Positions 22,151-33,560 are shown, numbered from the stretch's first letter. The stretch: 64,000 nucleotides of DNA from Platanthera guangdongensis (GCA_039583875.1 CM077162.1:64415259-64479258), one strand, 5' to 3'. The notes: generated by a model from the letters alone, not told the origin. Numbers and translations: made by a program.

Positions 22151-22837
22151 GTTGGTATCAGAGGGAGGTTGTTTGACAATGGTCGGGCAACCTTTCCCTT
22201 GTTTGCATTTGTGGTTAGCGTCATACATACACACACCGATATGTCATCAGCACGTCTTGGCTAAAGCACGAACACTACACTCATGAGCATAAAGAAGTAT
22301 ACGGGGCATATTATGTAGTATGGGATCATAATATGTGTTTGTATATGGATCCACCATAGGAGGCAACATGTGAGGGTTATGTAGTATGGGATGCATAACC
22401 TCACCACATGAATGCGGCTAGCACGTTTTCTTTTTTTCGTTGCATGGGAATGTTATGTAGTATGGGATGCATAACATTTTCATGTGTACGCCGTCCATGG
22501 CATGCATTAAGGCCCTTTTTTTTAGAATGCATAGCACATCATGCATAGCATAACATTTCATAAGCACAACGTGTTAAGCTAAAGATTTGCAATATGACAT
22601 ATGTACACACATGGTTTTGAGTCAAAAAGAATACAAATACATGCATTCATGGTTTAGGCACATGAGTTAGTATGATGGTGGTGAACCATCTTAGGTTAAG
22701 CATAACATCATCATGATAAAACAACTCCCAGAGCAAGTTTTGCAGTTGAAGTTCATATTTAAGTGTGTTTGTCTGTACCGGGTAGTTTTATTCTAGCTGT
22801 TGGGCTAAGTTTGGTCTAAAGCTTGTGCGATTATAGG
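22151..22837 (+). other. Element D PBS and structured 5' leader
   Basis: The PBS TGGTATCAGAGGG-like sequence lies at 22153-22165. The next 670 bases before gag contain no gene. Three stem-loops with the same loop TAGTATGGGAT(G) but different stems lie at 22307-22335, 22370-22404 and 22449-22478. The region also has several ATGCATAGCAT-like words (22520-22560). The position matches where retroelement RNA packaging or dimerisation signals are expected, which is an inference. Confidence 0.8.
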
Positions 22838-24008
22838 ATGGCGAGATGTCCTGCAACGAGGTCGACCCCCCAATCCGAGGGTGAGACGTCAGGAGCGCAG
22901 AGCGAGGCGTTGGTAGAAAACCTGCGGCAGAGTAAAGAGACCCTATCGAGGCAGGTGGTGGCTATGCAGGCTCAGATTCAGTCCCTAGTGCAGTGGTGGC
23001 GGGACAGGCCCCGAGAGTTCCGGACCCCGCTATGGGGGTAGCTGTCCCTGCCCCTCCTGCTCCTCCCATGCCTTTGGTTGTGGTGCCTCCGGAGATGGCG
23101 TTTATATCCCAGTTTCAGCGACTGAGACCCCCTACTTATGATGGGCAAGCAGATTTCATGATTTTGGATGACTGGCTGATTACTATTGAGGAGATGTTCT
23201 CTTATTCGGGGATTACGGATGATCAGAGAGTGATGCTCGCTGCCTACCAGCTCAAGGCTTAGCAAAGAATTGGTGGTTGAGGAGAAGGAGAGCTTGGTGG
23301 CAGGATGCTCTTGGGAGTCATTTAAAGGGATGCTGTGAGTAAGTTTTTGCCTTCAGTCGAGAGGACCGGCTGATGAATGACTTTCTACATTTGAAGCAGA
23401 GGAAACTCACGGTCAGTGAGTACGAGATTGAGTTCAGTAAGTTGAGTCGTTTTGCTCCTGGTCTGGTGAGTGTTGAAGCAGACCGAGTTAAGCGATTTCT
23501 GGGTGGACTAAGAAGCGACATTCAGCAGTTAGTGAATGCCTACGGCGCAGTCAGTTATGCCAGCGTGGTCGAAGCTGCCTTGAGGGTTGAGGCCATTGAG
23601 AATGCCAAGAATAGAGTCAGCAGTTGTGGAAGGATAAGCGAAAGTCCGGTGGAGGGAAGAGCCCTCAGGAACCCGATGCGGTCTCGAGAAAGAGGAGCAA
23701 AGAGGTTTGTAGTTTTATGTGGCCGACCAGGCCACCCCTTTGAGAAGTGTTTCAAAAGGTTTGGAGCGCAGAAGAAGGATCAGGTACACACAATTCAGGG
23801 TGCTCCCAGAGGAGACTTGGTGTGTGCCTTGTGTGGAAGGAAGGGGCATGAGGCTGCCCATTGCTGGTCGAGAGATAAAGTCTGTTTTCAGTGTGGGAAG
23901 AAGGGTCATCTCAAGACAAAGTGCCCACAGTCCCAGCCTATTCTGCAGCCAGTACCCCTCCAGGCTTTGCCACCGCCTCAGCAATTGGATAGAGGAAGGG
24001 GAAGCTGA
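22838..24008 (+). pseudogene. Element D gag (chromovirus), broken
   Basis: The likely start is the ATG at 22838 (MARCPATRSTPQ), since no gag-like residues precede it. A coiled-coil-like segment (ENLRQSKETLSRQVVAMQAQ) follows. The capsid starts in the next frame (FQRLRPPTYDGQADFMILDDW, 23112 on) and resumes at 23373-24008 after stops and frame changes around 23260-23370. The C-terminal part has one degenerate CCHC-like motif (C-x2-P-G-H-x4-C near 23720) and two good zinc knuckles, CALCGRKGHEAAHC near 23830 and CFQCGKKGHLKTKC near 23885. The knuckles should bind element RNA. The gene is not functional as it stands. Confidence 0.88.
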
Positions 24009-24149
24009 ATGTGCTTTCGGCAGACGAAGCGCAGACTTCGACCCAGGTTATCTCAGGTTTGATTTCTCCTTAGTCGTTTCGTTATGCTCCCTTTGTGGTT
24101 GTAGTTTTCGTTTTAGCGTTTATTTCCTTAGATGTGTGCGCTATTTGTA

Positions 24150-27100
24150 GGACATTTAGGTAAAGAACCGCTGGGCGCGCGTTCTCTTCGATTCAGGCGC
24201 TACCCACTCGTTTGTGGCTAGAGCCTTCGTGGAGCGGTTCAGTTTGGGCCTAGATCGTGTTGGTGGTGCCTTTTGCGTTAATTCCCCTCCGGTGACTCTG
24301 TGGTTACGGACCTGGGTGTCCTTGATTGTCCGATCTTGTTGGGGGATTTTCTAGCCAAGGCAGATCTGAAGGTGATTGACCTGGAGGACTTCGATGTTAT
24401 CTTGGGCATGGACTGGTTGTCAAGGTACGATGCTGTGATCCAGTGCAAGGGTAAGCGCTTGGACTTCGTCAAGGACAACGGTCAGCCAGGGAGCGTTTAT
24501 GGGTATTCTCTCCAGGAGTCTCCAGTCATTTCTGCGGTGCGTGCTCGGAAGTTGCTTGATTCTGGTTGTTCTGCCTGTGTGGTCTCTCTAGTAGGGGCTG
24601 TTGTTAGAGTTCCGTATTTGCAAGAGATCCCTGTGGTGTGTGACTTCTCCGACGTGTTTCCTGATGATCTTCCCGGTCTTCCACCCGATCGAGATGTCGA
24701 GTTTGCTATAGGTTTGGAGCCAGGCACGCATCCTATTGCCAAGGCGCCATACCGGATGGCCCCGCGAGAGCTGGAAGAGTTGTGAATTCAGTTGGATGAG
24801 ATGTTGGCAAAAGGGTTCATTAAGCCGAGTTCTTCACCATGGGGTGCTCCAGTGCTGTTCGTTAAAAAGAAGGATGGGTCGATGAGGCTATGCATCGACT
24901 ATAGAGAACTGAACAAGGTTACTATTAAGAACAGGTACCCTTTGCCTCGGATTGACGATCTGTTTGACCAACTGCGTGGTAGTGCCGTGTTTTCCAAGAT
25001 AGATCTTCGATCGGGCTATCACCAGTTGAGGATTCGGGAGTCAGATGTTCCGCGGACGGCGTTCCGCTCTCGTCATGGGCATTTTGAGTTTTTAGTTATG
25101 TCATTTGGTTTGACTAATGCGCCCTCAGCTTTTATGGATCTGATGAACAGAGTTTTCAAGGACTTCCTGGATAAGTTTGTGATTGTCTTTATAGACGATG
25201 TTTTGGTGTATTCACAAAGATGCGGAGGAGCATGATCGGCATTTGCGTCTGGTCTTGGCGACTCTGAGAGACCATAAGCTATACGCCAAGCTGAGCAAAT
25301 GCGAATTTTGGTTGCCTCAAGTCCTCTTTCTCGGCCACGTGGTGAATAAGGAGGGAGTATCGGTGGACCCAGAAAAGATCGCTGCTGTTATGGAATGGGC
25401 GAGGCCTGTTACTCCCAAAGAGATCAGAAGCTTCTTGGGCTTGGCTGGATATTATAGGAGATTTGTAGAGGGATTCTCTACTTTGTCTGCGCCATTGACC
25501 AGGTTGACGCAGAAGAATGCAGCCTTCATATGGGATGGCAAGTGTGAGGAGGCTTTGAGGAATTAAAAGAAGGTTATGTTCAGCTCCAGTTTTGTCTTTG
25601 CCTACTGAAGATAGTGAGTATGATATATATGTGGACGCGTCGCACGTCCGACATGGCTGCGTTTTGATGCAGGGCGGGAAGGTGATTGCGCGTACGGGTC
25701 GAGGCAGCTAAAGACTCATGAGAGGAATTACCCTACGCATGACCTGGAGTTTCAGCTGTGATCTATGCGTTGAAATTGTGGAGGCATTTGCTGTATGGCG
25801 CGCAGTGCAAGATTTTCATGGATCATAAGAGTTTGAAGTATGTCTTCACTCAGAAAGAGTTTAATCTACGCCAGCGGCGGTGGTTGGAGTACGTGGCCGA
25901 CTATGATGTTGAAATCCAGTATCATCCGGGTAAGGCGAATGTGGTGGCCGATGCCCTAAGTCGGAAGTCAGGAAAGATTTTCATCTCTCCGCCGAGCATC
26001 TTGTGGAAGAGTTTTCTTTTGATGGACATTTCTGTGGGAAGCTGCGATTCGCATAGTAGCTTGGCAGTGGCAGAACCTTCGTGGATTGCGCTTACGCGAC
26101 TGCATCAGAAGGATGATCCTGATCTTTTGCATTTGTACCTTCGAGCTGAAAAGGGTGAATTACCATATTTCTCTATAGATGATGCAGGTACCTTGAAGTA
26201 TCGTGGCAGGTTTTGCATTCCCGCAGTTGGAGACATCCGGGATATGGTGTGCAGGAAGCCCACGGATCTAGTGTTGCCTACCACCCAGGGTCTACCAAAA
26301 TGTACCATGATTTAAAGCATATTGCGTGGTGGTATGGGATGAAGAAGGACGTAGCCAGATTTGTTTCTGAGTGCTTCACTTGCAGGCGTGTGAAGGCCGA
26401 CCATGGGAGGCCTGGTGGCAAGCAAACTCCCTTAGAGATTCCGATGTGGAAGTGGGAGAGTATCTCAATGGATTTCATCACATGCTTACCGAGATCTCCT
26501 AAAGGGCTTGATTCAGTTTGGGTGATCGTAGACAGATTGACGAAGAGTGCTCACTTCGTACCATTTAAGTTCGATTATCCGAAGGAAGATAGCCGAGCTG
26601 TATTTGGATGAGGTTATTAGATTGCATGGTGTACCCGTGAGTATCATATCAGATCGAGACTCCAGGTTTACGTCTCGTTTTTGGAAGAGCCTTCAAGAAG
26701 GGTTGGGTACAGATTTGAGATATTCCACAGCCTATCATCCCCAGACCAATGGTCAGACGGAGCGAGTAAATCAGATTGTGGAAGATATGATCCGATGCTA
26801 TGTTCTGGAGCACGGAGGAGCGTGGGATGAGCGCTTACGGCTTATGGAATTTGCGTATAACAACAGTTATCAAGAAATCTTGCAAATGGCTCCTTTTGAA
26901 GCTTTGTATGGGAGGCGCTGCAGGACTCCCTTGTTTTGGGCTGAGGTTGGCGAGAGACCTTTGTTGGGTCCAGAAGCACTCGAGGAGATGGAAACTGCTG
27001 TGAAGCTTATTCGGGAAAAGCTTCGATAGCCCAGGAGAGATATGAGAAAAATACCAATCGGCGTAGATCGGATTTGGAGTTTTTGGTGGGGGACTCCGTG

Positions 27101-27500
27101 TTCTTAAAATCTCCCGTTGATCGGAGTCAAGCGTTTTGGCAAGATCAGAAGTTGGACCCGAGGTTCGTGGGGCCGTTTTCCGATTGTTGAGCGGATTGGG
27201 ATATCAGCTTATAGGCTGGCGTTGCCCGCAAACTTCCCTGGCGTGCATAATGTATTCCACGTCAGTCAGCTGCGGAAATGTGTCACGAATGGCAGACAGG
27301 TTTTGGATTCTGTGCCTCAGTTGGAGCCGAATCTTTCTTATGTGGAGGTGCCTGTCCGCATTCTGGATTCTCAGGTTCGTGCACTGCGGAAGAAGTCTAT
27401 TCCGATGGTTAAAGTTTTATGGAGGAATCAGGATGTAGAAAGCGCGACTTGGGAGTTGGAGTCGGCTATGAGGGAGGCTCACCCTCACCTGTTTCCCTGA
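24150..27500 (+). pseudogene. Element D pol: protease-RT-RNase H-integrase-chromodomain
   Basis: Protease has VLFDSGATHSF near 24180 and LEDFDVILGMDWL near 24385. Reverse transcriptase has ADVFP-like DFSDVFPDDLPGLPP, APYRMAPRELEEL, then [12 protein letters not shown] near 24840 and FIDDVLVYS near 25190. RNase H follows ([17 protein letters not shown] near 25915). Integrase has an HHCC zinc region near 26270-26400 (ECFTCRRVK) and a core with SMDFITCLP, ISDRDSRFTS and NGQTERVNQ (D-D-E). A GPF-like region and chromodomain end at 27500. Breaks: frame changes near 24290, 25215, 25740, 26260 and 26580, stops at 24783-24785, 25564-25566 and 27027-27029. Reading order and spacing are otherwise normal. 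Confidence 0.92.
27320..27500 (+). other. Chromodomain at the end of element D integrase
   Basis: The last 60 residues read LSYVEVPVRILDSQVRALR, then VKVLWRNQDVESATWE and a C-terminal helix. This is the pattern of plant chromoviral chromodomains, which in this family are thought to direct integration to heterochromatin. One classic aromatic cage position, usually filled at the start of strand 1, is hard to place, as in many plant chromovirus members. Confidence 0.75.
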
Positions 27501-27611
27501 GCTTGTGCCTGGTATGTTTTGTTTTATTTATGATTATATAGTCCTTTCCTGGCTCTTTCTCTCTCTCTCTTCATAGGAGTGTTGTGAGTAAAGTTTCGAG
27601 GCGAAACTTTC

Positions 27612-27623
27612 TTTTAGGGGGAG
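27612..27623 (+). promoter_or_regulatory. Element D polypurine tract
   Basis: TTTTAGGGGGAG lies four bases before the 3' LTR start at 27628 and fits the plus-strand primer site of gypsy elements. Confidence 0.7.
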
Positions 27624-27627
27624 TGGC

Positions 27628-29435
27628 TGTAACGCCCCCGGTTTTTCTGTGTTTTGTTTGATTTGGATTGGCGTTACGATGACGCATTTCCGGCCCTTCG
27701 TCGTTGTAGAGCGCGGTCCTAGCTCTGTAGGTTCCTTGTGTATCCTGTTGTAGCCAGTTGGCAAGTTTCCCCAGCTAGCCGGAGTCTGTTTTGGTGACTC
27801 GGTTGGGCCTCTTAGGGAAATGCTTGTGTTTTGGCTTCGGGAGGTGTAGCCCGAGTGTTCGACCGTCGGATGTTGTTTTTTCGACCTCGCCGTTGTTTTC
27901 GTGGCTCGGTTTGTTTAGCTACGGTGCGAGTTTTGGTCGAAATCCGAGATCGTTTGCCTTCGCGTCGTTTCGGCGTTTGTTGTTAGCTGCATGTTTGTAA
28001 TGTTTGTTGTGCTGTGCGTGGACGTTGTGGCTGAGCTTGTAGGCAGGTGCCTGTCTCTTGTTGGCTAGGTATTAGCAGGTTTCTTTTTCTGTGTAAGTTT
28101 GGGTGACACGGCCTGGGTCACGCCCGTGACCCAGGGCGTGTCGTGCTCGGGTAGAGCACCCGTTTCTCCAGTCGACGAATTTTTTGTCGACAGGGTTTTT
28201 TGTAGGAACACGGCCGTGACACGGGCGTGTCACGGGCGTGTCCCCCTTCGGTTCGTCGAGCTGCGCTTGATGGTCGTCAGGCGGTGTTTAGTGAGAACAC
28301 GGCCCTGTCACGGGCGAGTGTGTCGAACACGGGCGTGACATTGGGGCGTGTCTCTCTGTTCGACGATCGGCGCTCCACGATCGTCGCGCGGTGTTTCGAG
28401 TTGGTACACGGCCTGTGACACGGGCGTTTCACAGGGCGTGTCCCTTTCTTCGTCGAGCAGAGCTCGACTTTCGTCGAGTGGGTAAGTGTGTGAGTACACG
28501 CCCCGTGACACGGGCGTGTCGGGCCGTGTCACGGGCGTGTCTTGGGCGTGTTCCGTACTTTTTCCTGAAATCATCTTTTGTTGCCGTGAACTGCTTTCCT
28601 CCTCATTTTTCATCATTCCCGAGTCTGGAGAGCTTCCAGCGGAAGGGTTTTGAGAGGAGGCGGTGGTTGTTTTGGCGGCGATTTCGGGAAGGTTAGAGCC
28701 CGTTTTCTCGTGTGATCGCGGATTCGGCTTGCTCTCGGCTAGATCTTCCCTTCCATGTAAGTTTTTCTTGATTTAGGGTTCGATTCCAGGAGTTTCTAAA
28801 TATATGATTTTTCTTCTTCCCTCAAGTTTCAGCTTTGGTTCTCTAGGTGGCCGATCTTGCCGCCGGAGCCAAGCCGTGGTGCGGCTGTGGTGTGTTTTTT
28901 TCCGAAAGAGGTAGAGGCAAGTGGGCCCCTTGCCCTTGCCAAATTATTTCTAACCCATGATCTGTTTTTATTTCTTGTGCATAAGCTCTGTTCCATTGTT
29001 TTTCCTCCCTAGGGCAGCAGGTTGAATTATTTCATCAAACTTCTAATCAAGTGCTGATTCTTATTTTCTTTTTCTGGAATTTTAATCAATGTTCCACTTT
29101 TTGTCGTATGTTAGTGTCCAGTGGGTAGCTAGAGTTAGGGTGAGGTTGCTGTTAGTTTACAGTTTAGGGTAGCTGCGTAGCTCCGAGTAGTTAGACGGAA
29201 CGGAGGGTTGGGATTAAATCTCCAACTCTCTGTTCCACGCATGAGAGGGCTTAGGCTGCGATTTTAGCAAGACTTACGTTTACCCTAAGTGGAAAGCGCT
29301 GACAGCGTCGAGAGCCGAGGCTCGCGCCGTCACCTAGCTTAGGACTTGCGGCTAAGTATTTTTATGGCGTCAGGTGAGTGGAGTTTACTCAACGCTGCGT
29401 CGAGTGGGCTAGACATTTCTGTCTGAGGTTCAGTG
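27628..29435 (+). repeat. Element D 3' LTR, incomplete at the gap
   Basis: This copy aligns with 19115 to about 20935 of the 5' LTR and contains the same palindrome array. It shows many single-base insertions and deletions against the 5' copy, for example in T-runs near 27870 and 28890. The inverted repeat equivalent to 20798-20826 is compacted to GCGTCGAGAGCCGAGG near 29305. It ends in the N gap, so the remaining 1.2 kb is missing. Confidence 0.9.
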
Positions 29436-29935
29436 NNNNNNNNNNNNNNNNNNNNNNNNNNNNNNNNNNNNNNNNNNNNNNNNNNNNNNNNNNNNNNNNN
29501 NNNNNNNNNNNNNNNNNNNNNNNNNNNNNNNNNNNNNNNNNNNNNNNNNNNNNNNNNNNNNNNNNNNNNNNNNNNNNNNNNNNNNNNNNNNNNNNNNNNN
29601 NNNNNNNNNNNNNNNNNNNNNNNNNNNNNNNNNNNNNNNNNNNNNNNNNNNNNNNNNNNNNNNNNNNNNNNNNNNNNNNNNNNNNNNNNNNNNNNNNNNN
29701 NNNNNNNNNNNNNNNNNNNNNNNNNNNNNNNNNNNNNNNNNNNNNNNNNNNNNNNNNNNNNNNNNNNNNNNNNNNNNNNNNNNNNNNNNNNNNNNNNNNN
29801 NNNNNNNNNNNNNNNNNNNNNNNNNNNNNNNNNNNNNNNNNNNNNNNNNNNNNNNNNNNNNNNNNNNNNNNNNNNNNNNNNNNNNNNNNNNNNNNNNNNN
29901 NNNNNNNNNNNNNNNNNNNNNNNNNNNNNNNNNNN
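29436..29935. other. Assembly gap, 500 N
   Basis: There are exactly 500 N, a typical placeholder length. The left flank is the middle of the D 3' LTR and the right flank is the RNase H of an unrelated copia element, so the true missing sequence is at least the last 1.2 kb of that LTR plus most of element E unless E is truncated. Confidence 0.99.
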
Positions 29936-30185
29936 CAGGTACTACAACATTCAGATAAGTAGAACTCCACACTTTTGTGATTCTACTAGTGTAATTTCTA
30001 TAGCTAGGAATCATGTCTCCCATAGCAAGACTAAGCATATAGAAATTAGGTATCATTTCATTAGAGAACATATGAAAGGGAAGACATCTCCCTTGAATTT
30101 GTCTCCATAGACAAGAATGTGGCTGATATCTTCATTAAGCCACTAGATGAAGACAAGTTCAACATCTTAAAATTGAATTAGGTAT
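29936..30185 (+). pseudogene. Element E copia RNase H, C-terminal part
   Basis: Immediately after the gap the sequence reads the end of a SIRE-type copia RNase H: FCDSTSVISIARNHVSHSKTKHIEIRYHFIREHMKG. Decayed remnants of the VADIFTKPLDE segment continue in another frame to about 30180. Stops at 30108-30110 and beyond make it inactive. The upstream part lies in the gap or is lost. Confidence 0.88.
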
Positions 30186-30610
30186 TTTGAATCTTGTAGC
30201 TTCAATTCTCTCTTCTACCATATGTTGCACTATTTATTTTATAGGTAGAACATACTCTTCCTCTGGATTATGAAGAGAGTGTGCAATTGTTGAGGGGGAG
30301 CCAGCCCAACAGCTGAACTAGATTCAGTCACAGTGAGAATATCTACTCCAAACAGATAGGGGGAGAAAAACCCCTCAGTATGCTCCCTATTACAGAAGTA
30401 AAAAAGGGGGAGGATAGATGTCAAGGGTTGAGAAGAACAAACAAGTGGAATAGTAAGGATAGCAGCATGCCACGGGGAGTAAGTAATTCTCCATAGGCTG
30501 GAGAAATATTGTAACATTTCCACATTCTACTAATGTTTATTCTTTCTATGATGAATATATTGTGTTTTCAATGACCTGTAGTGTTTTGACTTCCTCAAAT
30601 AGGGGGAGAG
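30186..30610 (+). other. Element E 3' untranslated region and polypurine tract
   Basis: No gene is visible. Purine-rich stretches (GTTGAGGGGGAGCCAG at 30288) occur, and the tract AAATAGGGGGAGAG (30597-30610) directly precedes the LTR. The same tract, AAATAGGGGGAGAT, precedes the J 3' LTR. Confidence 0.75.
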
Positions 30611-31059
30611 TGTTGGGTCTATTGTTCACAATTTCCATGATTTGTAAGAAGTCAAACGGGTCAATGACATACACACATAATGAATTTAATGTGTGTTTTA
30701 GTTCATGCATATAGGTTGTCCATGATTGGATAGGTGAAGAAAATGCATTTGGTAGTAAACTCATATTTCGTCGAGCTTAGCTCGAAGTTCGTTGAGCTCA
30801 GCACGCTGGTCGTCGAGCTCAACTCAACATATAGTAGGATAAGAACAAGAGTTCAAGTTTCAACTTTCTTCGAGCTCATCTTGAAGTTCGTCGAGCTCAG
30901 CATACAAATCATCGAACTCAACTCAACACTTGTAAAGCCAAAGCCAGAAAAATCAACTAAGGTAAAAAGCGTTGAGACCACTGAGAAGATTAAAGTTCGT
31001 CGAGCTCAGCCAACAGATCATCGAACGCAGCTAAAGCCAGAAAATCTGTCTAAGGCAAA

Positions 31060-31550
31060 AGTACTGAGACCGCTGAGAAGAAGGCATTGAGACCGCTGAG
31101 ATAGCTAAGACAGCTGATAAGATAGCATTGAGACCACTGAGACAGCTGAGACAATTGAGAAGATAGCGTTGAGACCGCTGAGACAGCAGAGACAAAACTG
31201 GCTGAATTTCTCTACGTCTAGAAGCATTGAGTGAAGCAAATTCACTCAACGCTCCTAATAAAGTAGGAAGCACTGAGACATTTAAGAGGTAAACAGCCAA
31301 AATAAAACTAGCTAGATTTTTTCTAAGTCCAGAAGCATTGAGTGAAGCAGGTTTACTCAATGCTTCTAATGAAGAAGGAAGTGCTGAGACAGTTAAAAGC
31401 AAGAAACCGCTGAGACAGCTGTGAAGATACCGCTGAGACAGAATGTTGTCTCAGCTAAGAAGAAGAAAGAGCTGAGATAAAGGCATGTCTCAGTTAATAA
31501 TGAAAAACTATTGAGACCACTGAGACAAAACCGCTAAGACAAGCCATGGA
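31060..31550 (+). repeat. GAGACNGCTGAGAC short tandem repeat
   Basis: Repeated ACCGCTGAGACAGCTGAGAC-like units, about 9-10 bp period, occur in clusters at 31065-31200 and 31380-31550, separated by the GTTGAGTGA hairpins. CGCTGAGAC and its variants make the block strongly purine-rich on this strand. Confidence 0.75.
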
Positions 31551-32259
31551 AATTTCTAAGTCCAGAAGCGCTGAGAGCCAAGGCTGATGGAGTTGAGTGT
31601 CTTAACATCACTCAATGCTTGATGGAATTCTGGAAAATTTTCCAAGTCCAGATGTTGATGACCACTGCTGATGTAATCAAAGTCAAAATTGCAGGAAGGC
31701 ATTGCGTGAAAGCTGCTGCAGCGCTGAAAGATGCTTTGTCCATTTCTGATGGAGATGACGCTCACCAATCCTTGGTGGGCCCATATTTTATTGTGTCGTT
31801 GATTCAAATCAACACATATAAAAAGGAAACTGTAAAGAGATTAGGGTTAACGAATACACAAGGATCAAACGCAGAAAATATAGAAAGAGAAATTGAAAGA
31901 GACGGCTGGACATTTTTTTCTCCATCAAGCTTGAAAGCTAAAGTCCAGCCAAGTTAGCCCGAAGTTAAAGAAAGATAGTTGAACCACTTCAAATTTCAGC
32001 AAGTTTGTTCTCATCAAGAACAGCGTAGCTGATTCATCTCTTCAGCAAGTTGGTAGCTGCCTATCTGTGCAGCAGAAAAGTGTGAGCTGTAGAAGCAGAT
32101 TGATTCCTTCTATAGCAAGTGGGCTGGACTGATATCTGCTCAGTCCAGCAAAGTTACCTCAGAGATACTTCTCTGAGTCACTTATTTTTATTTTTCTTAA
32201 ACAATTTATTTTAACTTCCTGCAGGATTTAGTAGATCTGAATCTATGTGTAGGGAACTT

Positions 32260-32770
32260 TGTGCCTGAGGTAGGTGACAAATTTGTCACTGTGGTAGGTG
32301 CCCTGTTGGGGCACTAAGGTAGGATCCAAGTGAGAATCTGAGCTGTAGGGCTTAAGTGCCTGAGGTTGGAGAGTGTTACTCTCTAAGGTAGGATCCAAGT
32401 ATCTATCTAAGTTAGTGATATCCTCCCAGCCTGAGTGTAGGTCCTTGTGCCTGAGGTAGGTGACTGGAGAGTCACTGAGCTATAGGTGACAAGTTTGTCA
32501 ATGAGTTGTACTCCTTGGAGGAGACTGAGTTGTAGGTACCTGGAAGGGTACTGAGTTGTAGGAGTGTTGCGGCACTCTGAGAGTAGGGTTGTGTGCCTGA
32601 AGCTATAGGGCTGAAGAGCCTGAGTGTAGGCCTTAGAAATAAGGTTGAGGTAGGTGATCAGTGGATCACTGAGCTGTAGGAGTCCTGCAGGGCTCTGAGG
32701 TAGGAACCCTTGTGGTTCTGAGTTAGATTCTATGAAGAATTTATGTGTAAGGATGAGGTCCTGAGGTGTA
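32260..32770 (+). repeat. Variable-stem hairpin array in LTR E
   Basis: About a dozen units share the joining words CTGAGGTAGG or CTGAGTTGTAGG but carry different self-complementary stems. Examples are the perfect 16-bp palindrome GTGACAAATTTGTCAC (32274-32289), GTGCCC/GGGCAC (32298-32314), GAGAGT/ACTCTC (32369-32383), GTGACT/AGTCAC (32460-32475), CTCC/GGAG (32511-32522) and GTGATC/GATCAC (32654-32669). The array ends about 100 bases before the TATA box. Confidence 0.88.
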
Positions 32771-33016
32771 ACCTCTGAGGAGCATAGTGGAGGAGTTTAT
32801 GCCGAGTCCAACAAATAAGTTGGATAGGTGGGAGGGAAAGTGAATATACCTAATTGGGAAAAAACTATAAATCCTTGTGTTTATTATGTGCTTGTCTTCT
32901 ATTTTAATTACAGTTGTTAAGCATAAGCTCTAGATAGTATAGAATGATTGAAAACAACAAAAGAATTAAGAAAATATCAAAGACCTATTCACCCCCCCCC
33001 CTCTAGGAGATTAACA

Positions 33017-33560
33017 AACCTTGAGTTAAATAACTTTCAGCGGGGTTGAGCAGGATCCTCTCTCGGGCAGTAGAGAAGTGCTCCCCCTTCTTCAAAGCGT
33101 AGAGGTGATTTTAGAAATTTGAATGGTCTATGGAATGCGAGGGAGTGTTCCAAGCCTTGAAGAGGCAACTTACCCTGGATCTGCTACTCTATGGACCAAA
33201 GGAGGGGGAATATCTATCTCTATACATTGGGGTCGGGGCCGAGGCCTTGAGATCTGTCCTAGTCCCAGAAGAGGGGAAGAAACAACTAACCATCTATTAC
33301 GTGCACAGGATCTTGTGGATGGCGGAGCTTCGATACCTGATTTTAGAGAAGTTGGCTTTTACCCTAGTTATCTCAGCTCGGACGCTCCAGCCCTACTTCC
33401 AGGCACACTCCATCCGAGTGGTGACTGACCATCCCCTTCACAACATCTTTGAGGTGGTGGAGTATTCAAGAAGGTTGTCAAAGTGGTCTGTGGAGCTTAG
33501 TGAATTTGATATTTTTTGTTCCCCACCTCTCGATCAAGACTCAAGCGATGGCCGACTTTC
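33017..33560 (+). pseudogene. Element F RT thumb and RNase H (Tat/Ogre-like gypsy)
   Basis: The fragment opens at the end of a reverse transcriptase (remnants of ISRAVEKCSPFFKA near 33060) and enters the connection and RNase H: FQALKRQLTLDLLL, EGEYLSLYIGVG, KKQLTIYYVHRIL, LEKLAFTLVISARTLQPYFQAH and VVTDHPLHNIF. It is open at 33130-33567, with a frame change before 33130. The upstream gag-protease-RT is absent because LTR E abuts at 33016. Confidence 0.85.

Larger units (their letters stand above)
19115..29435 (+). mobile_element. Element D: Ty3/gypsy chromovirus with 3-kb LTRs
   Basis: The 5' LTR (19115-22150), PBS, gag, pro-pol with C-terminal chromodomain, polypurine tract and the first 1.8 kb of the 3' LTR are all present in order. 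The 3' LTR runs into the N gap. The long LTRs and the chromodomain suggest the Tekay/Del clade of chromoviruses, by family knowledge. The 5-bp flank on the left is ACAAC; the right flank is hidden by the gap, so no target-site duplication can be shown. Confidence 0.9.
30611..33016 (+). mobile_element. Element E 3' LTR (2406 bp)
   Basis: It runs TGTTGGGTC...GATTAACA and starts at the polypurine tract. In order it holds TCGTCGAGCT-type palindromes (30765-31025), a GAGAC(A/C)GCTGAGAC repeat (31060-31550), two GTTGAGTGA...TCACTCAAC hairpins (31227-31255 and 31333-31368), an array of variable-stem hairpins (32260-32770), a TATA box TATAAAT (32866-32872) and the C-run plus CTCTAGG near the end. It is the same family as the LTR of G. 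Confidence 0.82.

Noticed and set aside
29378..30110. Long open frames spanning the N gap on both strands.
   Set aside because: They consist of unknown bases and are artefacts of the gap.
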